Source: Gammaproteobacteria bacterium
GTDB lineage: Bacteria > Pseudomonadota > Gammaproteobacteria > SZUA-229
Assembly: GCA_024277705.1 (NCBI GenBank)
Contig: JAJRUQ010000109.1
Location: 1-37,237 of the forward strand
Length of the DNA: 37,237 nt
Direction of reading: 5' to 3'
The notes beneath the pieces were generated by a model. That model ran no database searches. It worked only from the letters and a program-made list of their open reading frames with translations, and had not been told where the DNA came from. Each line of letters begins with the position of its first letter. Positions within the stretch are counted from its first letter, which is position 1. Below are positions 10,381 through 19,794 of this stretch, piece after piece. A program made the translations under genes and the position numbers.

Positions 10381-11382
10381 TTAAGTTATAGCTACTTTGT
10401 GTTTTTTTTGTGGATGCTGGTTGAGGTAGTCTTCAAGACCGGGGAAATTTTTTGTGCCGTGATTTTCCGGGGGGGCACGGCGTAATAAACTAAAATCTTC
10501 TGCTTTGAGCACTTTTTTCAAGTATGCCTGATTTTGTCCCAGGCCGGTAATATAAGGCCGCTCTCCTTCAAAGTGGACTCTTTCGTACTGATAAGCTTTA
10601 TTGAACAGGTTGTTCAGACGTTTTTCAACTTCGTGTTCATAAAATGACGGGGTTTTTGCCAGTAAGTCTTCACCCGATTCGTAAATAACGGTTTCCTTAC
10701 CGCTTTTGTCAATTGTAACCGCCAGTCCGCCGAGGACAAATTCCGGGAACAGGCGGTCGCGGCATTTTTCCAGATAACAGCGATCTGACATTTGTGCCAG
10801 CAGGTCAGCGGTACCGAGCATATGGCCGATTCGGTGCCATTTTTTATCGGGCAGACGGATGTTGCGCGGGGCAACTTCATAGCCGGTGTAATGCACGATG
10901 TTTGCGGCTATCTGTGCATATTCCCCGAGATTAAGTTTGTGTAAATAACGTTTTAAAAAATCAGCGCTGCGTGATACATGAATAGAGGTGTATTCTGCGC
11001 CATTGAAGTGATGGTGGTCGTGTTCATGGCGTATATAGCCTGAGTCGTGGTACAGCGCGGTAATAATGGCAATTACGGCACGATCAGCTTCTATACGCTC
11101 ATCTCTGGCGACACTTCGGTTATGGCCGTCAATAAGCCTTGCCAGCGCCAATGTCATATCCATGGAGTGCTGTTTGTCGTGATACAGGGTATCGCAGGCT
11201 AAATAGGTCGGGTAGTCACCCTCGAACAGACGATCACAGTCATCAAACGCACGGCATAGCGCAGCTTTATTAAACTGTGTGAATGCGCTGCTAAAGATGG
11301 TGCAAACAGCACCACGCACGCTGTTTGCATTCGTTAGCTGTACGTCATCTTTAATGTCATAGTCTGATCTTCTGTTTCTCAT
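10381..11382 (-). CDS. HD-domain metal-dependent phosphohydrolase-like protein
   Basis: A 333-residue soluble protein with an HD fold. Metal-binding motifs are visible as YHDKQHSMDM (about residues 64-73), then YHDSGYIRHEHDHHHF and the later IVHYTGY. HD proteins hydrolyse phosphate esters of nucleotides or cyclic dinucleotides; the substrate cannot be told here and no partner domain is present. The C-terminal third is basic and ends KKHKVAIT. Its neighbour on the other side of the repeat cluster is an adenylate cyclase, so a link to cyclic-nucleotide turnover is possible but unsupported. The start at 11382 is the only in-frame ATG near the N-terminus and lacks a clear Shine-Dalgarno. Confidence 0.8.
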   Translation of the reverse strand: MRNRRSDYDIKDDVQLTNANSVRGAVCTIFSSAFTQFNKAALCRAFDDCDRLFEGDYPTYLACDTLYHDKQHSMDMTLALARLIDGHNRSVARDERIEADRAVIAIITALYHDSGYIRHEHDHHHFNGAEYTSIHVSRSADFLKRYLHKLNLGEYAQIAANIVHYTGYEVAPRNIRLPDKKWHRIGHMLGTADLLAQMSDRCYLEKCRDRLFPEFVLGGLAVTIDKSGKETVIYESGEDLLAKTPSFYEHEVEKRLNNLFNKAYQYERVHFEGERPYITGLGQNQAYLKKVLKAEDFSLLRRAPPENHGTKNFPGLEDYLNQHPQKKHKVAIT

Positions 11383-11411
11383 TATATTTGAGTAGTCGAG
11401 GACGGTTTAGG

Positions 11412-11429
11412 AAAGTTATTGATAACTTT
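11412..11429. promoter_or_regulatory. Perfect 18-bp palindrome upstream of the HD-domain gene
   Basis: AAAGTTATTGATAACTTT reads the same on both strands. It lies 30-47 bases upstream of the start codon, a normal place for an operator. No regulator is identified. Confidence 0.4.
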
Positions 11430-11554
11430 ATAGCTCATAAAGCCACAAAATCCTACGATTAGCCATAGAATTTGTGAACTGGTTCAAGTTTTTACTTTTT
11501 TATAAAAAAAGGGTGAGTAAACAAAAAGGAATTAGTGAATAAAAAATCAGAAAC

Positions 11555-11682
11555 TTTTGCCGCGAAGGGCGCAAAAGACGCAAAGAAAAACATTTTGTTT
11601 GTGCGCTACGCGCACAAACAATAAATAGTTTGATTCGTTTTTGCTTTTCTTCGCGCTCTTTGCGCCCTTCGCGGCAAAAAAA
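11555..11682. repeat. Module D hairpin repeat, copy 2 with nested palindrome
   Basis: The arms TTTTGCCGCGAAGGGCGCAA and the matching right end CCTTCGCGGCAAAA form a long inverted repeat. Relative to copy 1 it carries about 30 extra bases including a perfect 10+3+10 hairpin at 11597-11619 (GTTTGTGCGC, TAC, GCGCACAAAC). GTTT occurs at both sides of the extra block, as a short target duplication would. Confidence 0.8.
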
Positions 11683-11718
11683 TGTTGTTTCCCTGAAACA
11701 CGGCTACAATATTCAGGG

Positions 11719-11782
11719 GTTGGAGTCATTTTTAAACGCTGACTAACAGTTATGCTGTGTTAGTTATAAAAATGACTCCGAG
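11719..11782. repeat. Module B 64-bp element, copy 3 with flipped core
   Basis: 64 bp again, with slightly decayed termini (GTTGGAGTC and GACTCCGAG). The flanks ATTCAGGG and CCCGGTGGCTCG are in the same orientation as in copy 1, but the asymmetric centre (CTAACAGTTATGCTGTGTTAG) is in the opposite orientation. The core has therefore been inverted between its terminal repeats. Confidence 0.85.
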
Positions 11783-11840
11783 CCCGGTGGCTCGTATTCT
11801 TAATAAATACTGTCATCAATAAAAAAGGCTGGTTTTTAAA

Positions 11841-11919
11841 TTCGCGTCTTTTGCGTTCTCGATAACTGCTCCTGCGTTATTCTACTTACGGGCGTCCTGC
11901 CCTAATTCGCGGACTAACG
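11841..11919. repeat. Module C repeat, copy 3
   Basis: It starts TTCGCGTCTTTTGCGTTCTC and ends GCGGACTAACG, in the same orientation as the other two copies. It lies 41 bases past the stop codon of the minus-strand cyclase gene. Confidence 0.8.
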
Positions 11920-11960
11920 ATTTTTTATTTAGTAAAAAACAACATTACATGTTATGCGGG

Positions 11961-14165
11961 CTATTTTGAGGTGTGAGTGAAACTTCCGTCCCAGTCACTA
12001 CCGGGTGGATTTTCACGCAATTGCATGATTCGATCCAGGTAGATTTTATATATTTTGCATTCCGGATCCAGTTGGCTTAAGCCGAAGATTTCCCTTTCAG
12101 CTGCCTCCCAATTTTGTGCACGGTACTGTTTTATACCGATATGAAATTGTTTCAGTAGTTTTCTTTCATCTTTGCTGATCTTTTCCAGCAAGCCTAAAGG
12201 TTCGTAAATAGTCACAGGTTTATCCTTGCCTTTTACTTTTACCTTATCCAGTTCACGGTATTCATACTCAGGAACCGCATATCGGGTAAATTCACTGGTA
12301 ATAATATCAACGCCATAAAATTTGGTTAAGCCCTCTAACCGGGAACCCAGGTTAACCGCATCACCCAGCACGGTGTAGTCAACCCGGAACTCAGAACCTT
12401 TGTTACCTACGTTCATGTCTCCGGTATTAACGCCAACCCCCACGTAAATTTCCGGCCATTGTTTTTCAGAAAATTGTTTACGCAGTGATTTCATTTGATT
12501 AACAATAGCGGTCGCCGCGTTGAGTGCATGCAGCGCATGCTGATTGTCTTCCAGCGGTGCTCCCCAGAACGCCATTACAGCATCACCCATATATTTATCG
12601 ATGGTGCCGCGGTTATCATGAATAACTTTAGTAATAGGCGTGAGGAAGGCGTTAATGTATTCCGTGAGTTCTTTGGGAGCAAGGCTTTCAGATATATTGG
12701 TGAAACCACGAACATCAGAAAATAATACCGACATTTCACGCATTTCACCATCCAGATTAATTTCATCCATGTTCTCACTCATTTCATCAACCAGTTCAGG
12801 TGGAACGTACTGCCCGAACAGGTGGGCAAGTTGCCGTTTGCCGCGTGATTCAACAAAAAAGCCATAAGTCATTTGCAGTGCAAATAATAATACGATAAGC
12901 AGAACAGGACGGGCGATAGGCAGTACCATCTGGGCGCTGCTCCAGGCGTAATAATTGCCAGCCATGTATAACACCACACAGCCAATAATAATGATGGTCG
13001 AATACATGGCGCTTAACATGGGTAGAATAAAGGTGAGTGCCAGCCCGATAACAATAATAACGATAAATTCAAATCCCTTGGTATAGCCGGGGTGGTGCAG
13101 AATTTTATTATCAAGAATACCCTGAATGATGTTGGCATGAACTTCAACTCCGGGAGAGGCTGCTTCCAGCGGGGTGGTACGCAGGTCAAGCAGGCCGGGT
13201 GCTGATGTACCAAACAGTGCAATTTTGCCTTGTAGCATGTCGATATTCGCGGTTTTGTTCAGGATATCAACCGCCGAGATGTAGTCAAAGCTTTTTTGCG
13301 GGCCTATATAAGGTACCAGTACCCCTGATTTATGGTCAACCGGTATGGCAAGATCGCCGATGGTTACCCATTCCAGAAACAGGTCTTTTTCGTTGCTGGA
13401 ATCCACCACCATTTCAATTGGCGGTGAGCCGGTCGCTACGCGGGTAATAGCCAGGGCCAGAGATTCGTATAAATTATTTTTGTATACCTGCAGTAAAGGG
13501 ACACGGCGGAATACACCATCATCATCCAGCAGCAGATTATCAAAGAAGCCACCACTGTAGGCGTTTTGCTGTAGCACTGACAGGTTTGCGGTATAACCCC
13601 TGGTTTGCAGTATCTCCAGACGATTCAGTGTGGCATTATCCATTTTTGTAATGGCTTCGGGCAATGTGCCTTTTGTGGTTTCTGTGTCCATAACAAAACC
13701 TAAAACTGTTTTTCTGCCCTTAAGCGATTCGGCAAAACGTTTATCATGCTGCAGTGATGAGATTACCCGGTGATATTCCTGAATAAACTCGGGGTCGTTT
13801 TTTAATGAACCGTTTGCCATGTTTTCAAGCAGTTTTGCTCCTTCATCAATATCCTCTTCTGCAAAGACAATATCAAACCCCAGAGTATTGATTTTGTAAT
13901 AGTCAAACAGGTTGTCATTGATGGTTGCCAGAATGTTTCGATTCCAGGGCCACTGTCCGATTTCATTCAGGCTTTTTTCGTCAATGTCGATGATAACTAC
14001 CTGTTTCTCAACCTTGTCCGGCAGGCTGAATTTCAGGCGGGCATCATAGGACTGGTTTTCAAGGTTGGTGAGTATCGGGATGTCGATAATGGAACTGATG
14101 TGGAGCAGAAAAACGGCAGTTAGAGCCAGACTCAATGCGTAGCGTATAAGGCGTTGAATATCCAC
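11961..14165 (-). CDS. CHASE2-domain class III adenylate cyclase
   Basis: A 734-residue membrane receptor that should make cAMP from ATP. An N-terminal membrane helix (about 8-27) leads to an extracytoplasmic CHASE2 sensor (about 30-345) with the motif VVIIDIDEKSLNEIGQWPWN. Three membrane helices (about 355-435) and a cytoplasmic class III cyclase domain (about 475-655) follow. Metal-binding Asp484 (FSDVRGFT) and Asp528 (YMGDAVMAFWG) are present. So are the purine-selecting Lys in TIDKYMGD and Asp in VDYTVLGD, and the transition-state Asn and Arg in GDAVNLGSRLEG, so it should be active and adenine-specific. The start is GTG at 14165 with AGGA upstream. The CHASE2 ligand is unknown. A second CHASE2 receptor lies at 21386-24073. 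Confidence 0.93.
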   Translation of the reverse strand: MDIQRLIRYALSLALTAVFLLHISSIIDIPILTNLENQSYDARLKFSLPDKVEKQVVIIDIDEKSLNEIGQWPWNRNILATINDNLFDYYKINTLGFDIVFAEEDIDEGAKLLENMANGSLKNDPEFIQEYHRVISSLQHDKRFAESLKGRKTVLGFVMDTETTKGTLPEAITKMDNATLNRLEILQTRGYTANLSVLQQNAYSGGFFDNLLLDDDGVFRRVPLLQVYKNNLYESLALAITRVATGSPPIEMVVDSSNEKDLFLEWVTIGDLAIPVDHKSGVLVPYIGPQKSFDYISAVDILNKTANIDMLQGKIALFGTSAPGLLDLRTTPLEAASPGVEVHANIIQGILDNKILHHPGYTKGFEFIVIIVIGLALTFILPMLSAMYSTIIIIGCVVLYMAGNYYAWSSAQMVLPIARPVLLIVLLFALQMTYGFFVESRGKRQLAHLFGQYVPPELVDEMSENMDEINLDGEMREMSVLFSDVRGFTNISESLAPKELTEYINAFLTPITKVIHDNRGTIDKYMGDAVMAFWGAPLEDNQHALHALNAATAIVNQMKSLRKQFSEKQWPEIYVGVGVNTGDMNVGNKGSEFRVDYTVLGDAVNLGSRLEGLTKFYGVDIITSEFTRYAVPEYEYRELDKVKVKGKDKPVTIYEPLGLLEKISKDERKLLKQFHIGIKQYRAQNWEAAEREIFGLSQLDPECKIYKIYLDRIMQLRENPPGSDWDGSFTHTSK

Positions 14166-14186
14166 GTAGTATTCCTGATTATTGTT

Positions 14187-14216
14187 ATTATCTTAAAACT
14201 ATACTGAAAATAGCAA
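14187..14216 (-). promoter_or_regulatory. Candidate promoter of the CHASE2 cyclase gene
   Basis: On the minus strand TTGCTA (14211-14216) and GATAAT (14187-14192) are 18 bases apart, just upstream of the GTG start. The match to sigma-70 boxes is good by eye. Confidence 0.45.
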
Positions 14217-14328
14217 AAAAAGAGGTTAAACGCTATGAAAATGTGAGGAATGGTTTTTTTATATGATGTTATTTGCTGGCAGAAGCATGTCAGCTTTAAC
14301 CGGAGTGGTCGGGTTATCGCAGTAGTGA

Positions 14329-17082
14329 CTAATGCTGAGCTTTAATTGCTTCAATATCAAAATCTTCAACATCTTTTATTGCCGCTAACAAAACATCGAG
14401 TTCTTTTGCAATATCAAAATCGGCTTGCTGCACAAGAAGGTTTTCCAGCCGGTTACTGACTTCTTTTAATTCGCAGGTGCCACAACAACGACTGGCACCA
14501 TGCAGTTTATGTACCTGGGCACGAAGCTCAATACGATCATTGTTTTTAACCGCAATTGCCATTAGTTTTTTATATCCGTCAAGTTCGCCTCTGAGCATGT
14601 CAAATAATTCATAGGCCAGAGTTTCATTATTGCCGGTGAATTCTTTTGCCTGTTCAAGCGAAAAAATACGGTTATTATTGTTGCTGCTGTTTTCCACCAT
14701 GCTCCCGATATTGTCAGCTGCCTGTATTTTATTGGCATTAATGGGATCTTTTAGTATCCACTGACTGATTATTTTTTGCAATATAGCATCACTAACCGGT
14801 TTTATAATAATACCATTCATGCCGGATTGCATTACTTTGTCTTTTTCCTGTGGTAGCGTGTTGGCGGTTAGAGCAATAATTACCGGCTGTTTTCCCGGAG
14901 TGATTGTCCGAATCTGCTGTGTCGTTTCATAACCATCAATACCGGGCATGTGCAGATCCATAAATATGATGTCATACGAATTCATACTGGCGTAATCAAT
15001 GGCCTGGGCGCCGGAACATGCTGTTGTTACCCGTGCTTTATGTTTATGTAAAATAATTTCAGCAAGGCGTAAATTAATATCATTGTCATCAACAATCATG
15101 ATATTAATATTGGACCAGTCAAAGCGGTTACTTATGTTGTTCTCTAACTTGTCTGTTTCCTGTTCGGAAACATTTTTATTGATAGTGCTGGTCAGTTTCT
15201 TTTTAATATGTTCTATTTTTTCCGATGAAAAAACAGCGCAGTCAAAAATATGTTGTTGTAAATCTCTTAATTCAATGTGTGAGCGCGTGCTTGCAATTAA
15301 CATCGAAGGTATGGAAAAATGCAGTTTACTCAAGTTGCGAATAGTTACCTCATTGTTTATTTCTTTTCGGGCAAGAAATAAAATGATGATGTCGTTTTCT
15401 TTTTCAATCCGGGACAATTGGCTGAAATCATCACTGGAATAATCATTTACCTGGCACTGGCAGGCATTAAATAATGTTTTATAGGTTTGTTTGGCTATGT
15501 AGTGATTACAGATAAAAGCAATTTTTTTATTTTTTAGTTCACATAATGGAAGATCACCTGAAACCAGTGTTACCGGTACACTAAACCAGAAAGTAGAGCC
15601 TTCGTTTTGAGTGCTGTCGAAACCGATTTCACCCTGCATCAACAAGGTTAGCTTTCGTGAAATAACCAGACCCAGGCCGGTGCCGCCAAAGCGGCGGGTA
15701 ATACTGGTATCGGCCTGGGTAAAAGCTTTAAACAGTTTTTTCTTGTCACTGCTGCTCATGCCTATACCGGTATCGGATACCGTAAATTTAATACTGTATT
15801 CTGCTTTGTTTATTTCACCGCTGGTAACCTGTAAATAGACATAACCCTGGTCGGTAAACTTGATGGCATTGCCAATCAGGTTAGTCAGAATCTGGTGTAT
15901 TCTGAAAGGGTCGGCCTGTATACAGATGGGCACATCTTTTTCAATCCGGTAAAAAAGTTCAACATCTTTATCCAGGGCTGCCGGTGTCAGCAGGTTGATA
16001 ATATCTTCGATGATATCAACCAGATTAAATTTACTGGTGGATATTTCTGTTTTTCCGGATTCGATTTTTGACAGGTCGAGGATATCATTAATGATTTCGA
16101 GCAGGTTTTTGGCAGATTTTTGAATGGTATCCGTATAATCCGTTTGCTGGGAAGAAAGCGGAGTGTCCTGCAGTAGTTCGGTAAAGCCGATAACCCCGCT
16201 TAGAGGTGTGCGGATTTCGTGGCTCATGTTGGCAAGAAATTCAGATTTTGCATTGTTTGCATAGATTGCTTTTGAACGTGTTATGTCCAGTTCAGCATTA
16301 CGTATTTCCAGCTCTTCCAGTGTTTGCTGCAGTTCATCGGTATATATATTCAGCTGGATCTCAAGGTCTGTGCGTGAATTTTTCAGTTCCCCCTTCATGT
16401 GATTAATGCAGGTTTCCAGTACGCCAATTTCACCGGGTGAGTGTAAATTAATTTCAGCATCAAGATCACCGGCGGTAATGTTTCTGACACTGTCGGTAAG
16501 ATCCTTGATTGGCGAGGTGATTTTTCGGCTAAGCTTGAAAATAAATATCGAAAAAACAAGCAGGATGATAAAGGTAATACTGGCAACTTTTATCACCTCG
16601 TTGATTTTCTCTATCCTTACCGGCATGGTATTCAGTTTGATTTCAATAAAGCCGATGATTTTTTCTGTGGTGCTGTTATCCGGTAACTTTTTAACCTGTA
16701 AGATTGGCTCTTTAAAATCGATAAAAGAATATTCATCCAGCAGTGTGTGATAAAAGGGTTTTTTATTATCAGGAACGGTTTTTAAGTCATTAATGCTGTA
16801 AATATTACGCCCTCTGGCATCACTGATTTTGATATAGGCAACATCATTATTGGCGCTTATGTTACGCAATACCGGTTTTAACATTTCCAGTTCATTGTTA
16901 ATTAAAGCAAATTCAACATAAGGTTGAAGTTGCTTAATGATGGACTCACTGTGTTTCTGCTGGCTGAAAGAAATAAATGATAGTTGTTCGTAACTGAAGA
17001 ATATTGCCAGAATAATCCCTACCAGTAATGCCGGTAGTATGGCAATAATGATAATTTGTTTACTAATGCTGAGAGGTTTCAT
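14329..17082 (-). CDS. barA: BarA/GacS-type hybrid sensor histidine kinase
   Basis: BarA/GacS phosphorylates the response regulator UvrY/GacA, which drives the small RNAs that titrate CsrA/RsmA. The 917-residue product has a membrane helix (9-28), a periplasmic loop, a second helix (about 170-190) and HAMP (about 190-240). A dimerisation domain with His288 (MSHEIRTPLSG) and an ATPase domain with GIGM and GGTGLGL boxes follow. Then come a divergent receiver-like stretch (about 505-630), a true receiver with Asp709 (FMDLHMPGIDGYE) and an HPt domain with His861 (HKLHGAS). The divergent gene is cysM and then rlmD; gacS-cysM-rlmD neighbourhood is known in Pseudomonas and barA-rlmD in E. coli, which supports the assignment. 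No uvrY is in the window. Confidence 0.9.
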   Translation of the reverse strand: MKPLSISKQIIIIAILPALLVGIILAIFFSYEQLSFISFSQQKHSESIIKQLQPYVEFALINNELEMLKPVLRNISANNDVAYIKISDARGRNIYSINDLKTVPDNKKPFYHTLLDEYSFIDFKEPILQVKKLPDNSTTEKIIGFIEIKLNTMPVRIEKINEVIKVASITFIILLVFSIFIFKLSRKITSPIKDLTDSVRNITAGDLDAEINLHSPGEIGVLETCINHMKGELKNSRTDLEIQLNIYTDELQQTLEELEIRNAELDITRSKAIYANNAKSEFLANMSHEIRTPLSGVIGFTELLQDTPLSSQQTDYTDTIQKSAKNLLEIINDILDLSKIESGKTEISTSKFNLVDIIEDIINLLTPAALDKDVELFYRIEKDVPICIQADPFRIHQILTNLIGNAIKFTDQGYVYLQVTSGEINKAEYSIKFTVSDTGIGMSSSDKKKLFKAFTQADTSITRRFGGTGLGLVISRKLTLLMQGEIGFDSTQNEGSTFWFSVPVTLVSGDLPLCELKNKKIAFICNHYIAKQTYKTLFNACQCQVNDYSSDDFSQLSRIEKENDIIILFLARKEINNEVTIRNLSKLHFSIPSMLIASTRSHIELRDLQQHIFDCAVFSSEKIEHIKKKLTSTINKNVSEQETDKLENNISNRFDWSNINIMIVDDNDINLRLAEIILHKHKARVTTACSGAQAIDYASMNSYDIIFMDLHMPGIDGYETTQQIRTITPGKQPVIIALTANTLPQEKDKVMQSGMNGIIIKPVSDAILQKIISQWILKDPINANKIQAADNIGSMVENSSNNNNRIFSLEQAKEFTGNNETLAYELFDMLRGELDGYKKLMAIAVKNNDRIELRAQVHKLHGASRCCGTCELKEVSNRLENLLVQQADFDIAKELDVLLAAIKDVEDFDIEAIKAQH

Positions 17083-17321
17083 ATTAAATAGATAAACTGA
17101 ATAAAAGGGTATTATTCAAGCAGGTTTATAGTGATTACAGCTTTGCATTACAGTAAATATAATCCGGTATGAGCAAAAAGCATACATTTCACCCGTTACT
17201 GAAGTAAAATGCTGACTGTCTTGAGTCTAGCAGTCCATGCTTGTTACGTCATTGAGATTTAGTTGTAAATCATAATAGCCTTGATTTTATTATTTAATTA
17301 TTTAATTATTGAAGTTTGCTT

Positions 17322-18212
17322 ATGGAATTTAAAACCCTTGCCGATACCATTGGAAATACACCGCTTATTCGTCTGCAACGGCTGTTAGTCGATAGTTCAA
17401 ATGTTATATTATTAAAGCTGGAAGGGAATAACCCTGCCGGTTCTGTTAAAGATCGCCCTGCATTCAATATGATCAATCAGGCGCAGAGTCGTGGTGAGAT
17501 CAAACCGGGTGATACTCTTATTGAAGCTACCAGCGGCAATACGGGTATTGCGCTGGCAATGGCGGCGGCAGTTATGGGTTATCGTATGATACTGATCATG
17601 CCGGATAATATGAGTGAAGAAAGACGTGCTGCCATGAAAGCTTATGGGGCAGAGTTAGTCTCGGTAACAAAAGAACAAAGCATGGAAGGGGCACGTGATC
17701 TGGCGCTGCAAATGCAGGATGAGGGTAAGGGCATAGTACTGGATCAATTTAATAATCAGGACAATCCGAATGCACATTATATTTCTACCGGCCCGGAGAT
17801 ATGGCAGCAAACCGGTGGCAGTATTACGCACTTTGTCAGTGCCATGGGTACTACGGGTACCATTATGGGTGTTTCACATTATTTAAAAGAAAAAAATTCG
17901 CAGATTAAAATTGTCGGCGTACAACCGGAAGAAGGTTCTCGTATTCCCGGTATTCGTCGCTGGCCGGTGGAATACTTACCGGGAATATTTGATGCGGCGG
18001 CGGTTGATCTTACTCTGGATATCAGCCAGCAGGAGGCAGAAGATACAACACGTGACCTGGCTGCAAAAGAAGGGTTGTTCTGCGGGGTCTCATCCGGTGG
18101 TGCAGTTGCAGCGGCATTAAAATTAAGCCAGCAGGTAGAAAATGCGGTTATTGTTTCTATTGTCTGTGATCGTGGTGATCGTTATCTGTCTACCGGAATT
18201 TTTCCGGGCTAA
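17322..18212 (+). CDS. cysM: Cysteine synthase B (O-acetylserine sulfhydrylase, CysM)
   Basis: CysM is a cytoplasmic PLP enzyme that makes cysteine from O-acetylserine and sulfide or thiosulfate. The 296-residue product shows the PLP lysine near residue 43 in NPAGSVKDRPA, the substrate loop EATSGNTGIALAMAAA, the QFNNQDNPNAHY segment and the phosphate-binding GTTGTIMGV. The NPAGSVKDRPA form is typical of CysM rather than CysK. ATG at 17322 is preferred over the TTG two codons upstream. It is divergent from barA and followed by rlmD. It would act downstream of the broken cysZ sulfate permease. Confidence 0.93.
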   Translation: MEFKTLADTIGNTPLIRLQRLLVDSSNVILLKLEGNNPAGSVKDRPAFNMINQAQSRGEIKPGDTLIEATSGNTGIALAMAAAVMGYRMILIMPDNMSEERRAAMKAYGAELVSVTKEQSMEGARDLALQMQDEGKGIVLDQFNNQDNPNAHYISTGPEIWQQTGGSITHFVSAMGTTGTIMGVSHYLKEKNSQIKIVGVQPEEGSRIPGIRRWPVEYLPGIFDAAAVDLTLDISQQEAEDTTRDLAAKEGLFCGVSSGGAVAAALKLSQQVENAVIVSIVCDRGDRYLSTGIFPG

Positions 18213-18240
18213 GTTACTGTTCAAAACATCCAAAATTTAT

Positions 18241-18280
18241 ATTTGCGTTTTTTTGCGTCCTTTGCAGTCAGCGCTTTTAA
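18241..18280. repeat. Degraded module D fragment
   Basis: On the minus strand the stretch contains GCAAAGGACGCAAAA, matching one arm of module D at 1255-1342. It fills most of the short gap between cysM and rlmD. Confidence 0.45.
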
Positions 18281-18301
18281 ACTATTATGAAGAAATGAAA
18301 T

Positions 18302-19672
18302 ATGTCTACTAAAAGAGGACGGCGGCGTAAAAAACGTTTGCCGGAAGAAGCGGTTAAAGTTGAAATCAGTGCAATGTCTAATGAAGGGCGTGGTATTGCG
18401 CATGTTGATGAGCGCACGGTTTTTATTGATCAGGCGTTAAAAGGTGAAACCGTATTATTTAAATATACCCGTTTGACCTCGAAAATAGCAGAAGGCCGTG
18501 CGGTTGAAATTTTAAAAGCATCCGACTTGCGGGTAGCGCCCGCATGTGAGGCCTTTACTTTATGTGGTGGTTGCAGTTTGCAGCACATGAGTCCGGCGGC
18601 ACAGATAGAATTAAAACAGTCTATGTTGCTTGACCAGCTCCAACATAACGGCGTTAGCCCGGATATTGTTCTTCAGCCACTGCTGGGTCCGGAATATGGT
18701 TACCGTCACAAGGCCCGTCTTGGTGTACGTTATGTCCATAAAAAAGAAAAGGTACTGGTGGGCTTTCGTGAACGTAATTCTTCATTTATCACCGAAACCA
18801 GCCGTTGTGAGGTTTTGCATCCATCTGTAGGAGAGATCATCAGTGAACTGGCTGATTGCATTAATCAACTGGAAGCAAAACGCCAGATTCCACAAATTGA
18901 AGTGGCGGTAGGCGATAATCAGACGGTTCTGGTATTTCGCCACCTTGAAGCTCTTAATGATTCTGACCGGAAACTGTTAGCGGACTTTTGTGAAAAGCAT
19001 TCACTGGTCTGTTACCTGCAGGCAGGCAAACCAGATCAACTGGAATTACTCAGTCCGCAACAGGCGGAAACGCTTTATTATGAGCTGCCAACGGTGCCGG
19101 AATCAGCCTCTTCAGCGAAAAACCAGAAACTGAAAATTGAATTTCAGCCATCGGACTTTATTCAGGTTAACCCGCAAATAAACCGGCAGATGGTATTGAA
19201 TGCCATTGATTTTCTGGCTTTAAAATCATCGGACAGGGTACTGGATCTGTTTAGTGGGCTGGGTAACTTTTCTTTATCGATGGCCACACACTGTCAGCAG
19301 GTCACGGCAGTTGAAGGCTCGCTGGTTATGGTTAAAAAAGCCCGTGATAATGCCCGTTTAAACAATATCAATAATGTTGAGTTTGTGTATGCTGATTTAT
19401 ACAGTGATGATACTTTATCAGCACCCTGGCTAAAGCAGAAATATGACAAAATATTACTGGACCCGCCACGATCCGGTGCTGCCGAGATATTGCCGGCATT
19501 GAAAAAAATGCAGGCAAAAACAATTGTCTATGTATCCTGTCATCCGGCAACACTGGCACGCGATGCGGCAATGCTGGTGAATGAGCTGGGTTATGGTTTA
19601 AGCAAAGCGGGGATTATGAATATGTTCCCGCATACCGGACATGTGGAATCAATCGCGGTATTTGAGAAGTAG
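18302..19672 (+). CDS. rlmD: 23S rRNA (uracil-1939-C5) methyltransferase RlmD
   Basis: RlmD (RumA) methylates U1939 of 23S rRNA using SAM. The 456-residue product has a basic N-terminus and a TRAM domain (about 15-75). Four iron-sulfur Cys are present (C82, C88, C91 in CEAFTLCGGC and one near residue 168 in SRCEVLHP), matching E. coli C81, C87, C90 and C162. A SAM-binding DLFSGLGNFSLSMA motif and the catalytic Cys in VYVSCHPATLARD follow. The length is normal. In relatives relA often follows; here the next genes are a convergent FHA/phosphatase/kinase module. Confidence 0.95.
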   Translation: MSTKRGRRRKKRLPEEAVKVEISAMSNEGRGIAHVDERTVFIDQALKGETVLFKYTRLTSKIAEGRAVEILKASDLRVAPACEAFTLCGGCSLQHMSPAAQIELKQSMLLDQLQHNGVSPDIVLQPLLGPEYGYRHKARLGVRYVHKKEKVLVGFRERNSSFITETSRCEVLHPSVGEIISELADCINQLEAKRQIPQIEVAVGDNQTVLVFRHLEALNDSDRKLLADFCEKHSLVCYLQAGKPDQLELLSPQQAETLYYELPTVPESASSAKNQKLKIEFQPSDFIQVNPQINRQMVLNAIDFLALKSSDRVLDLFSGLGNFSLSMATHCQQVTAVEGSLVMVKKARDNARLNNINNVEFVYADLYSDDTLSAPWLKQKYDKILLDPPRSGAAEILPALKKMQAKTIVYVSCHPATLARDAAMLVNELGYGLSKAGIMNMFPHTGHVESIAVFEK

Positions 19673-19748
19673 CCGGTGGCAGTATATGGCCATAGCTCGA
19701 GGTTCAGGTAAAATAATTTTTTGCCGCGAAAAATGAAAAGGAGAAAAA

Positions 19749-19785
19749 GGCGCGAAGAAAAACAAGAAGTTTTTTTCTTTGCGCC
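19749..19785. terminator. Hairpin between convergent rlmD and FHA gene
   Basis: GGCGCGAAGAAAAAC pairs with GTTTTTTTCTTTGCGCC around a five-base loop. It lies between two converging genes, so it could end transcription from either side. It belongs to a degraded module D-like stretch that begins with TTGCCGCGAA at about 19722. Confidence 0.5.
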
Positions 19786-19794
19786 TGAATATTT

